Source: an uncultured Acidimicrobiaceae bacterium (GTDB lineage Bacteria; Actinomycetota; Acidimicrobiia; Spongiisociales; UBA5794). From it: a stretch of DNA of 46,174 nucleotides. The position numbers and the translations under genes are program-made. Positions 39,650 to 46,174 of the stretch are shown piece after piece (within the stretch, counting starts at the first letter, position 1; every line of letters starts with the position of its first letter). Below the pieces are notes generated by a model. It saw only the letters and a list, made by a program, of their open reading frames with translations. It was not told the origin of the DNA and did no database searches. Location: NCBI GenBank assembly GCA_947258985.1, contig CAMYKI010000015.1, forward strand, positions 1 to 46,174, written 5' to 3'.

Positions 39650-39695
39650 GTCTGGCGTACGTGAGCGCCTTATAAGGCGCTCACGTACGCCAGAC
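39650..39695. repeat. Palindromic promoter-associated repeat, copy 3 (perfect 46-bp palindrome)
   Basis: This is identical in all 46 positions to copy 2, 34 kb away. It begins 3 bp past the selD stop codon on the minus strand and ends 30 bp before the GTG of the SAM-hydrolase-like gene. It could also end selD transcripts as a long hairpin, but the fixed distance to the next -10 box points to a promoter role. Confidence 0.95.
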
Positions 39696-39698
39696 GCG

Positions 39699-40751
39699 TT
39701 AGACGACGGCGATTGAGCCGGTTGGACCGTCGGAAAAGTCGCGTTCGACAATGCGGCCGACGACGACACCGCTCTCTTTTTCATCCTCGAGCGCCTGGAG
39801 CAACGCCTGTGCCAACGGCGCCGCAACCGCCATGAGCAATCCTCCGCTCGTTTGTGCATCGGCGAGCAACGTCCGATCTTCGGGAAGTGCGTCGCCGAAT
39901 CTGGTGAACCGTTCCGCCGACGTCAGATTGCGCTGCGTTCCACCAGGAACAACGTTCGCCCGGGCTAGCCGCCGCGCTCCGGGGAGCAGCGGGACAGCAC
40001 CCATTTCGATCTCCGCGCTGACTTCGCTTGCCTTAATCATCTCGCCAAGGTGCCCGAGCAGACCGAACCCGGTGATATCCGTTGCCGCTTCCACGCCCAC
40101 CCTGCGCATGGCCCGCGCCGCACCGGCGTTCAACCGGGCCATCAACTCGATCGCAGTCGCGGTCTCGATCTCTTCGGCGACACCTCGCTTGATGGCCGTG
40201 GCGATCAAGCCCGTCCCTATGGGCTTGGTGAGGACGAGGGCATCGCCGGGCCGGGCCGTCGCGTTGGACACGATCTCGTTCGGGTGGACGACACCGGTGA
40301 CCGCAAGACCGTATTTCGGTTCGGTGTCGTCGATGCTGTGCCCACCCACCAGAGTGCAGCCCGCCTCCTCGAGGATGGCCGCACCACCCTCGAGAACATC
40401 ACCAAGCAGCTCGAACGGGAGCCGGTCGCGGGGCCAGCCTACGAGCTGCAGCGCCGTCAATGGGGTACCGCCCATCGCATAGACGTCGGACAGCGCGTTG
40501 GCCGCGGCGATCCGACCCCAATCGAACGCGTCATCGACGATCGGGGTGAAGAAGTCGACCGTTTGCACCAGAGCGACCTCATCATTGATCCGGTAGACAC
40601 CGGCATCGTCGGAGGATCCGATTCCGATGAGCAGATCTTCTGCGGAGACTATCGGTGAGTTGTTTACGCGGCGCAGAACCTGCGCCAGCTCGTCGGGGCC
40701 GAGCTTGCATGCTCAGCCTGCGCCGTGCGAAAACGATGTGAGCCGTTCCAT
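39699..40751 (-). CDS. selD: Selenide, water dikinase (SelD), a selenocysteine-containing protein
   Basis: This protein of 350 residues including one Sec makes selenophosphate from selenide and ATP for selenoprotein and selenouridine synthesis. The start is an ATG with AGGAGG just upstream. Translation reads M-E-R-L-T-S-F-S-H-G-A-G, then in-frame TGA (codon 13, 40715-40713), then A-C-K-L-G-P. This matches the SelD active-site signature SHGAG-(C/U)-x-C-K, so TGA stands at the catalytic Sec/Cys position, with Cys15 and Lys16 retained. The rest is typical: SSDDAGVYRI, GGTPLTALQLVGWP, LVGGHSIDD, DITGFGLLGHL and DAQTSGGLLMAV. A standard gene caller would begin it at 40568 and lose the active site. 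No selA, selB or selC is seen nearby. A palindromic repeat follows the stop codon. Confidence 0.93.
40687..40705 (-). promoter_or_regulatory. SECIS-like hairpin after the selD UGA codon
   Basis: On the minus strand, 7 nt after the TGA, AGCTCG and CGAGCT form a perfect 6-bp stem around a 7-nt loop, GCCCCGA. Bacterial SECIS elements are short hairpins placed just after the UGA inside the coding region, with the loop about 11-17 nt downstream; here the loop begins 13 nt after the UGA. It would be bound by SelB. Confidence 0.65.
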
Positions 40752-40940
40752 GCCACCTCCTCTCGCCGAATCGTCGACTACGCAAGTCTACGGCGACACC
40801 GCTGCCGGTCATGTCGCTTGCCAAAAGTCATCGCAGATACGGGGTAGCCAACCCCGGTCTAGGCAATCAAACCGACTAGCTGTCGAGTAGTAAGCCGGTA
40901 TATTTGTCGAAGCCGGGTGATTCACCACCACCCGGGTTTC
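40752..40940. other. selD-mgtE divergent region, upstream part
   Basis: No gene is seen. CGGGG/CCCCG (around 40842-40858) and CCGGGTG/CACCCGG (40914-40936) can form hairpins. TATATT at 40899-40904 is the best plus-strand -10 candidate, with a predicted start near 40911. A tRNA-Sec gene was looked for here because selC sometimes neighbours selD, and no cloverleaf was found. Confidence 0.4.
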
Positions 40941-40981
40941 CAACAGGCCCCCTCGTCCCCCCTGGGGGGCCTGTTGCTTTT
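40941..40981 (+). terminator. Intrinsic terminator in the mgtE leader
   Basis: CAACAGGCCCCC pairs perfectly with GGGGGCCTGTTG around a 12-nt loop and is followed by CTTTT. It is the only hairpin with a T-run seen in the window. No plus-strand gene precedes it, as selD runs the other way, so it either attenuates transcription into mgtE (84 nt downstream) or ends a short RNA made from a promoter near 40899. Confidence 0.75.
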
Positions 40982-41064
40982 CCTGAGATCCTCAGTGCCG
41001 CTCATACCGGTGAGTGGGCTACCTCTTTTGGGTGGCGGTGCCGTCTATCTAGGCTACGACCGCT

Positions 41065-42453
41065 ATGCGTCTTCCTTTCCGATCCCCGCTCAGCCGCGTC
41101 AGCCACAGGCTGCGGGAACTGGCTCGCAACAAACCGGATGAAGCCGAGGAGTTCCTCGACACACACCACGATGCGTGGGAAGAGATCGCTGAATCGGACC
41201 CGGGGTCCGCCGCAGACATCCTCGAAGCCCTCCATGAAGAGGACGCCGCCGACCTGCTCCGTGATCTCGATCTCGACGACGGTGCCGACGTGCTCGACGA
41301 AATGCGGGCGCCGGCTGCAGCCGATGTCATCGAGGAACTCACCACGGAGCGTGCCGCTGACCTGATTGCCGAGATGGAGACCCATCAGGCGGTCGACTTG
41401 CTTGCAGAGCTCGAGGAAGACCTGCGCGATGAGGTCATGGCCGATCTCGATCCCGAAGTTCGGCTGGCCATCAACAGGCTGATCGTCTACCCGGTCGACA
41501 GTGCGGGTGGTCTAATGACGACTGACTACGCATCGCTGCCGGCCGGGATAACCAGCGGCGAGGCGATCGAGGCACTGCGGCGCCTCCACCGGGAGATCGG
41601 CTCCAACCTCACCTATGTGTACGTGGTCGATACGCAAGGCAAGCTTGCCGGGGTCGCCCCCTTCCGAGAATTGGTTTTCGCCAGACCACACACCGGCCTG
41701 GACGAGATCATGCTGCAGGATCCGGTGGCCGTCACTGTCGACACCGACCGAGAGGTCGTCGCCGAATTGATCCAGCGCTACCACCTCATCTCTCTCCCGG
41801 TCACCGACACCCAGGACCATCTCGTCGGGATCGTCAAGGTCGACGAGGCAATGGAAGCAGCTCAAACGGAAGCGACCGAGGACATCGCCCAGATGGTCGG
41901 TGCCGGTGCTGAGGAGACCGTGTACACGGCGGTGCCGGTGTCGGTGCGGCGTCGACTCCCCTGGATCGCCCTGAACCTGGTGATCGGGCTGCTGCTTGCG
42001 TATGTCATCGGTGGCTTCGAGGGCCTCATCGCAGAAAAGGCAGTGCTTGCTTCGTTCATGCCGATGATCGCCTTGCTCGGTGGCAACTCCGGAGCACAGA
42101 GCCTGGCGGTGATCATTCGGGCCATGGCGGTGGGCAGCGTGCCGCCGGGCCGGGCTGCGAGGGCGATTAGACGCGAAGCCACCATCGGCCTCATCAACGG
42201 TGTGGTGATCGCAACGATGTCGGGATTGCTCGGAGGTCTGGTGGCCGCAGATGCCGGAATCGGCTTCGTCATAGGGGTTGCCGTCTTCGTCAACCTCGTA
42301 GTTGCCGGCGTGGTGGGCGCCTCCATCCCCATCATCCTGCGCCGGCTCGGTCAGGATCCGGCGCTTGCCTCAAATATCTTCCTGACGACCGTCACCGACG
42401 TCGTGGGGTTCGGCGGCTTCCTGCTGACCGCCAAGCTGGTTCTCGGGCTGTAG
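41065..42453 (+). CDS. mgtE: Magnesium transporter MgtE
   Basis: This 462-aa Mg2+ channel/transporter has an N-terminal superhelical MgtE_N domain (about residues 20-135, repeated DAADLLxxL/E units), two CBS domains (about 140-265, MTTDYASLPAGIT ... LPVTDTQDHLVGIVKVDEAM) that sense cytosolic Mg2+, a plug helix, and a five-helix membrane domain (LPWIALNLVIGLLLAYVIGGFEGL, MPMIALLGGNSGAQSL, NLVVAGVVGASIPIIL, FLTTVTDVVGFGGFLL) with the conserved GGNSGAQ and pore Asp in TDVVGF. TAGGCT lies 9 nt before the ATG, so a nearly leaderless promoter is possible in addition to the upstream leader with its terminator. Convergent with the AfsR-like gene. Confidence 0.95.
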   Translation: MRLPFRSPLSRVSHRLRELARNKPDEAEEFLDTHHDAWEEIAESDPGSAADILEALHEEDAADLLRDLDLDDGADVLDEMRAPAAADVIEELTTERAADLIAEMETHQAVDLLAELEEDLRDEVMADLDPEVRLAINRLIVYPVDSAGGLMTTDYASLPAGITSGEAIEALRRLHREIGSNLTYVYVVDTQGKLAGVAPFRELVFARPHTGLDEIMLQDPVAVTVDTDREVVAELIQRYHLISLPVTDTQDHLVGIVKVDEAMEAAQTEATEDIAQMVGAGAEETVYTAVPVSVRRRLPWIALNLVIGLLLAYVIGGFEGLIAEKAVLASFMPMIALLGGNSGAQSLAVIIRAMAVGSVPPGRAARAIRREATIGLINGVVIATMSGLLGGLVAADAGIGFVIGVAVFVNLVVAGVVGASIPIILRRLGQDPALASNIFLTTVTDVVGFGGFLLTAKLVLGL

Positions 42454-42470
42454 ACGAACCAGCCGCACGA

Positions 42471-45365
42471 TCAGCCCAAGAGCAACTCGGTGGCTTCCGC
42501 GATGCTCATCCGAGCACCCTCGTCGTAATACCGCTCGTAGGGTTCCTCCCCGAGGGTCGCCCTCGCTACGGCAGCTGCCGCGTCGTAGTCCCTGCTCATG
42601 AACGGCGCCTTCTGCATCACGAGATGCGTATCCCCGGCACCAAAAAGGGTCGCCGCTCGAACGGCGTTCCCGCTCTTCCCGGCGAACGTCGCGGCCTGGA
42701 GCAGGGCAAGCCCACTGTTGATCAGGTCTCCGGTCTCGAGCGACGCTCGACCCGCAGCCCGGTTCAAGGCTTCGGCGCGATCGAAGTCACCGGCATCCCA
42801 AACCGCATAGGCGAGACCGTGGAAGGCATTGGTTTGCATGAGCCGGTCGGCGCCCGGCCGCTCACTGAGGCGCACCATCTCGTCGGCGTAGCGGAGTCGG
42901 TATTCGAGGTCGTCGGTATGGGGCATTCCGAGGATCATGTCGGCGTGGGCCTGTCCGTAGATCTCGCCCATGGCGATAAAGCGCTTTCGACCCTCCTCGG
43001 CCATGGCGCGCATCTCGGAGCTTTCGTCTCCGGACCAGAGTCGAGCCTGGGCCAGCAACGTCATCGGCCATGCGGTGCCGTCTTCGTAGCCGATCCGTTG
43101 ACACACGTCGAGGCTCTCCTGAAGCATGGCCATGCCGGTCTGGCCATCACCACTGAGAAAGGCACCGTGTCCCTTTCTGGCAAGTGCGTAGGCCAATCCC
43201 CGTTCGTCACCGATCGACCGATAGATGCCGATCGCTTCCTCGGCCCAGGCGCCGGCCTGAGGGAACTGCTGGCGATACCAACCGAGGAAGGAGGCCACGG
43301 CAAGAACATCGGCGCGCAAACGACTCTGGTCACCTAGCGATGCATCAAGTAGCGCTGCTAGGTGACGTTCTCCTTCGGCAAGCCGGCTGCTGAACAGCCA
43401 CACGTGGCCGAGAGCCCAGGCCATTTCGAGACACTCGTTGATGCCGCCGTTGGCCAGCATCCGATCAAATGCCGCGGTGTAGTCGGCCAACTCGGTCTCA
43501 ATCTGTTGCTGGGCGGCCACCCTCTCTCTTCCGAAAAATGCGGGGCGGAGCGTGGCACACACCTCGCGGTAGTGGTCGTCGTGCCATTCAGCGGCGGCAT
43601 CCCACCGACCCGAGTCCACGAGATGATCCCGGGCATAGAGCCGGGGCGTCTCCAGCAGCCGATAGCGAGAAGCTCCGTGGAGCGAGGCGACGACTTGAAC
43701 CAGGGAAGCCCCGACGAGCGCACGGATTTGGCGGATGATCTCGACATCAGACAAGCCATCTAGGACAGAAGCCGCCGCTTCCGCAAAGAATGGCCCCTCG
43801 AATACCCCAAATGCGTCGAATGCCCGCCGCCCGGCCGGCGGAAGCATGTCGTAGCTCCAATCCATTGAGGCGCGCAAGGAGCGGTGCACCGAGCGATGCC
43901 CCGGCTGATCGGAGAGCATTGCGAATCGACTCGATAGCTGCCCGTCTATCTCCGCTGGTGAGAGCACATCGACTCGAGCTGCGGCCAACTCGATCGCCAG
44001 GGGCATCCCATCGAGATGCCGACAGATCGAATCGACCGCCGACCGGTTCGGTCCTTCGAGGCCGAAGCCGACGCGGACGGCGGCGGCGCGGGCTTCGAAC
44101 AATCGCTCAGCATCGAAGAAGGGTTGGTCCTGCGCGGAGGTGGCAAGACCTTCGACCGGAAAGCGGATCTCGCCATCGCTCCCGAGCACCCGACGACTGG
44201 TCGCAAGAATCTTGAGATTCGGCGCGGTCACGAGCAACAAGGTTGCCAACGCCGCAACCACATCTGCAACGTGCTCGCAGTTGTCGAGCACCAGCAACGT
44301 GATCCGGCGTCGCAGGTACGCCCCAATCGAATCGGCAAGATCGAGACCCGGCTGCTCCGCAACATGTAGAGCCGCGGCCACGGCTTGAGGCACCGATTCC
44401 GGATCCGGTACCTGGGCCAGATCCACCATCCAGACTCCATCGCGGAAACTCCCGCGGACGTTGCCGGCTGCCTCGATCGCCAACCGGGTCTTGCCCGCAC
44501 CGCCGGGACCTACAACGGTCACGAGGCGATGTTCGTGGATTGCCTTGTCGAGCAATGCCATCTCATCGACCCGCCCAACGAAGCTACTGACCGGGAAGGG
44601 CAGGTTCGTCGGCGGCGGGGCCGCATCTGGATCGAGGGACGGGTCCTGCAACAGAATCCGCTCTTCCAGCCTGCCAAGCTCGGGAGAGATGCCAAGACCC
44701 AACTCGCCGCCGAGAATCGTGCGCACCCTCGTGAAGGTTCGGACTGCATCGGCCTGTCGGTCGGCTCGGTACAACGTGCGGGCCAGCAGACCCCACAGCC
44801 GCTCCCGATACGGATACTCCTCGCACAGCTTCTCAACATCACCTGCACTTGGCGTTCCCCCTGCAAGAAGCTCCGCCTCGATCCGATCCTCCACGGCATC
44901 GAGGCGCAACTCTTCGAAGCGAGCGGCTTCCGGTACCAGCGAGCCGAAATCCTCGAATCCTTCATAGGGTCTGCCGCGCCAGAGGCTGAGAGCTGAGTCG
45001 AGAAGGTGGGATGCCGTCCCGGGGTCCGATCCGAGAAGGCGGCCGGCCTGCTTGGCCACACTCTCGAAACCCACGGCGTCGATCTCGTCGGTGTCGGTGA
45101 GATCTAGTCGGTACCCACCGTCCACCCGGGTGATGCGGTCGTTCCCCAGGGTTTTTCGAAGCTGTGAGACATATGTGTAGAGCGAGTCACGGACACCGGC
45201 CACCGGCTGCTCGGGCCAGATCTCAGAGACGATCCGTCCGATCGGAACCGGCCGCCCGGCGTTGACCAGAAGCAGCGCCAACACCGCACGTTTTCTTTGG
45301 CCACCGAGGCTTATCGCCTCGCCGTTCTCCTCGACCTGCAGCGGACCGAGCACCAAGAAACGCAT
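42471..45365 (-). CDS. AfsR/SARP-type transcriptional regulator (BTAD + NB-ARC + TPR)
   Basis: This 964-aa regulator has an OmpR-like winged-helix DNA-binding domain (MRFLVLGPLQVEENGEAISLGGQRKRAVLALLLVNAGRPV), a bacterial transcriptional activation domain to about residue 245, then an NB-ARC/AAA ATPase (Walker A VVGPGGAGKTRLA, Walker B LLVLDNCEHV, LATSRRVLG, GMPLAIELAAARV) and a C-terminal array of TPR-like helices to the end. ATP-dependent SARP/LuxR-like STAND regulators control antibiotic or stress genes. TACACT 9 nt before the ATG suggests an almost leaderless start. It is divergent from a small lipoprotein gene, which is a candidate target. No biosynthetic cluster is visible within the window. 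Confidence 0.9.
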   Translation of the reverse strand: MRFLVLGPLQVEENGEAISLGGQRKRAVLALLLVNAGRPVPIGRIVSEIWPEQPVAGVRDSLYTYVSQLRKTLGNDRITRVDGGYRLDLTDTDEIDAVGFESVAKQAGRLLGSDPGTASHLLDSALSLWRGRPYEGFEDFGSLVPEAARFEELRLDAVEDRIEAELLAGGTPSAGDVEKLCEEYPYRERLWGLLARTLYRADRQADAVRTFTRVRTILGGELGLGISPELGRLEERILLQDPSLDPDAAPPPTNLPFPVSSFVGRVDEMALLDKAIHEHRLVTVVGPGGAGKTRLAIEAAGNVRGSFRDGVWMVDLAQVPDPESVPQAVAAALHVAEQPGLDLADSIGAYLRRRITLLVLDNCEHVADVVAALATLLLVTAPNLKILATSRRVLGSDGEIRFPVEGLATSAQDQPFFDAERLFEARAAAVRVGFGLEGPNRSAVDSICRHLDGMPLAIELAAARVDVLSPAEIDGQLSSRFAMLSDQPGHRSVHRSLRASMDWSYDMLPPAGRRAFDAFGVFEGPFFAEAAASVLDGLSDVEIIRQIRALVGASLVQVVASLHGASRYRLLETPRLYARDHLVDSGRWDAAAEWHDDHYREVCATLRPAFFGRERVAAQQQIETELADYTAAFDRMLANGGINECLEMAWALGHVWLFSSRLAEGERHLAALLDASLGDQSRLRADVLAVASFLGWYRQQFPQAGAWAEEAIGIYRSIGDERGLAYALARKGHGAFLSGDGQTGMAMLQESLDVCQRIGYEDGTAWPMTLLAQARLWSGDESSEMRAMAEEGRKRFIAMGEIYGQAHADMILGMPHTDDLEYRLRYADEMVRLSERPGADRLMQTNAFHGLAYAVWDAGDFDRAEALNRAAGRASLETGDLINSGLALLQAATFAGKSGNAVRAATLFGAGDTHLVMQKAPFMSRDYDAAAAVARATLGEEPYERYYDEGARMSIAEATELLLG

Positions 45366-45464
45366 CGCACTGAAAGTGTACCGCCAGATCCTGGGGTTTG
45401 ACTCGGTGGCTCTTTAGATCCGCTTCAGGTCCCCGGTGCACGCTGCCGGGGAAAGGAGGTTGCG

Positions 45465-45956
45465 ATGAAGTCACCAATCAAGGGACTGACTGCAGTTGTT
45501 ATCGGACTGGGGTTGATAGTGGCCGGGTGTTCCGCCGCAAGTGAGGCCACCGAGATGACGTCAGAGGCTGCCGCGGCAGTGGAGATCAACGAGACAGCGT
45601 ACATCGAGGCATTCCTGCAGAAGGATCTCGACGCCTTCATGGAGACAATGGCAGAAGATGTCGTGTTCGTGGATGAGACCTTTGGCGACCACTTGGTAGG
45701 TAAGGCCGCGGTCAGGAACATGTACGTAAACGTGATCAGGTTTGCGGACCCGGATGCGAGCGGTGTGCTCGACCGGTTCGTATCGCTGGATGCGACGTTC
45801 GCAGCCAGCACGTGGGACTGGATCGGCACCAACGCCTTTGGGAAACCTTTCGATCTGCCAATAGTCCTGGTCCACGAATACCGAGACGGCAAGATCGTCA
45901 AGGAAACCACCTCCTACGCCTCGCCCGACGCGTACGGCCAGCTGATGGGTTCGTAG
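45465..45956 (+). CDS. NTF2/SnoaL-like lipoprotein
   Basis: This 163-aa exported protein has a lipoprotein signal (VVIGLGLIVAGC, lipid-modified Cys22), a short Glu/Ala-rich linker and a SnoaL/NTF2-like cone-shaped domain (YIEAFLQKDLDAFMETMAEDVVFVDETFGDHLVGKAAV ... VHEYRDGKIVKETTSY). Such domains bind small hydrophobic ligands or act as simple isomerases or hydrolases; no specific role can be given. AAAGGAGG lies 5 nt before the ATG, the strongest ribosome site in the window. It is divergent from the AfsR-like regulator. Confidence 0.75.
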   Translation: MKSPIKGLTAVVIGLGLIVAGCSAASEATEMTSEAAAAVEINETAYIEAFLQKDLDAFMETMAEDVVFVDETFGDHLVGKAAVRNMYVNVIRFADPDASGVLDRFVSLDATFAASTWDWIGTNAFGKPFDLPIVLVHEYRDGKIVKETTSYASPDAYGQLMGS

Positions 45957-46105
45957 GGAACCACCCCTGCCCGTGCCGCCAGGATTCTCGGACTCATCGC
46001 TCCAGACTCGACGAAGCGGTGGTGATCAAACCCAAGACAGAGACAAGAAATCGGAGACGGAACACGAGGGCGGTCCGATCCAGGACCCCCAAGAAAGGAG
46101 AAAGC

Positions 46106-46174
46106 ATGAGGAGAGTATTCGCACTGGTGATAGCCGCCGGCTTGGTGACGGCCATGGCAATCCCGGGGACGGCG
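46106..46174 (+). CDS. Exported protein, N-terminal part (cut by window end)
   Basis: Only 23 codons are visible: M-R-R-V-F followed by a hydrophobic run (ALVIAAGLVTAMAIPGTA), a typical Sec signal peptide approaching its cleavage site. GAAAGGAG lies 6 nt before the ATG. The 149-bp gap from the lipoprotein gene holds no other coding sequence. The family cannot be judged. Confidence 0.6.
   Translation, partial: MRRVFALVIAAGLVTAMAIPGTA

Noticed and set aside
39650-39695. Palindrome copies as plain Rho-independent terminators
   Set aside because: No T-runs follow, copy 1 lies between divergent genes, and all copies keep a fixed distance to a downstream -10 box. A secondary terminator role for selD is not excluded.
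40582-40824. 80-aa minus-strand frame just upstream of selD
   Set aside because: It is in a different frame and Arg-rich; the same DNA encodes the SelD N-terminus with the Sec codon.
40780-40940. tRNA-Sec (selC) gene near selD
   Set aside because: Searched by eye on both strands; no long acceptor stem, no TCA anticodon arm and no T-arm.
40780-40981. M-box magnesium riboswitch upstream of mgtE
   Set aside because: The leader between the candidate promoter and terminator is too short, and no M-box consensus is visible; kept only as an undefined attenuator candidate.
1-46174. CRISPR array, rRNA operon, prophage or conjugative element
   Set aside because: No regularly spaced repeats, rRNA-like sequence, integrase or phage structural genes are visible; the only mobile element is the IS110-type insertion.

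Overview
The window is GC-rich, densely packed chromosomal DNA from an actinobacterium, most likely a deep-branching Actinomycetota such as Acidimicrobiia (inference). Supporting signs are frequent GTG and TTG starts, 1- to 4-base gene overlaps, a BTAD/SARP regulator, an actinobacterial ESX-like (type VII) secretion locus, and many leaderless genes in which a TANNNT -10 box lies 6-7 nt before the start codon. No rRNA, tRNA or CRISPR was found.

Layout. 1-10.9 kb: a sugar-binding lipoprotein (malE-like), a GNAT acetyltransferase coupled to a large Fe-S/CCG-domain membrane oxidoreductase, a divergent ureohydrolase (speB-like), a GH13 alpha-glucosidase, then an mscS channel coupled to an APC/SLC12-like transporter. 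10.9-16 kb: an ABM-domain protein, a membrane protein coupled to a winged-helix regulator behind a perfect 16-bp palindrome, a degenerate patch with a GNAT fragment, a NarL-type two-component operon and an MsrQ-like membrane protein. 16-18.5 kb: an IS110-family element and a small membrane protein. 18.7-24.5 kb: a TPM-domain protein with PspA, proC with proline dehydrogenase, and a second NarL-type two-component pair. 24.5-32.9 kb: a compact type VII secretion locus (DUF1023 hydrolase, EccC ATPase, two WXG-like proteins; divergently a LysM membrane protein, a TcpC-like protein and an EspG-like protein). 33-38.8 kb: two alpha/beta hydrolases, a thioredoxin-like [2Fe-2S] ferredoxin, a methyltransferase and a UvrD/HRDC helicase. 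38.8-46.2 kb: a SAM-hydrolase-like protein, a selenoprotein SelD, mgtE, a 964-aa AfsR-like regulator, an NTF2-like lipoprotein and the start of a further exported protein.

Two observations stand out. First, a 46-bp palindrome occurs three times (4673-4718, 5707-5752, 39650-39695). Each copy ends exactly 16 bp before the -10 box of a leaderless gene (ureohydrolase, GH13 glucosidase, SAM-hydrolase-like). One copy carries a paired substitution that preserves the dyad. It therefore looks like a dispersed promoter/operator module rather than an ordinary terminator or REP. Second, selD begins 183 nt upstream of the first ATG of its uninterrupted reading frame and reads through an in-frame TGA at the known Cys/Sec site, with a SECIS-like hairpin just after it. 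The organism therefore probably inserts selenocysteine. Further points of interest are the pared-down type VII locus with its back-to-back TTGACA promoter, an intrinsic terminator in front of mgtE, and an IS110 element with a long structured non-coding 3' flank.
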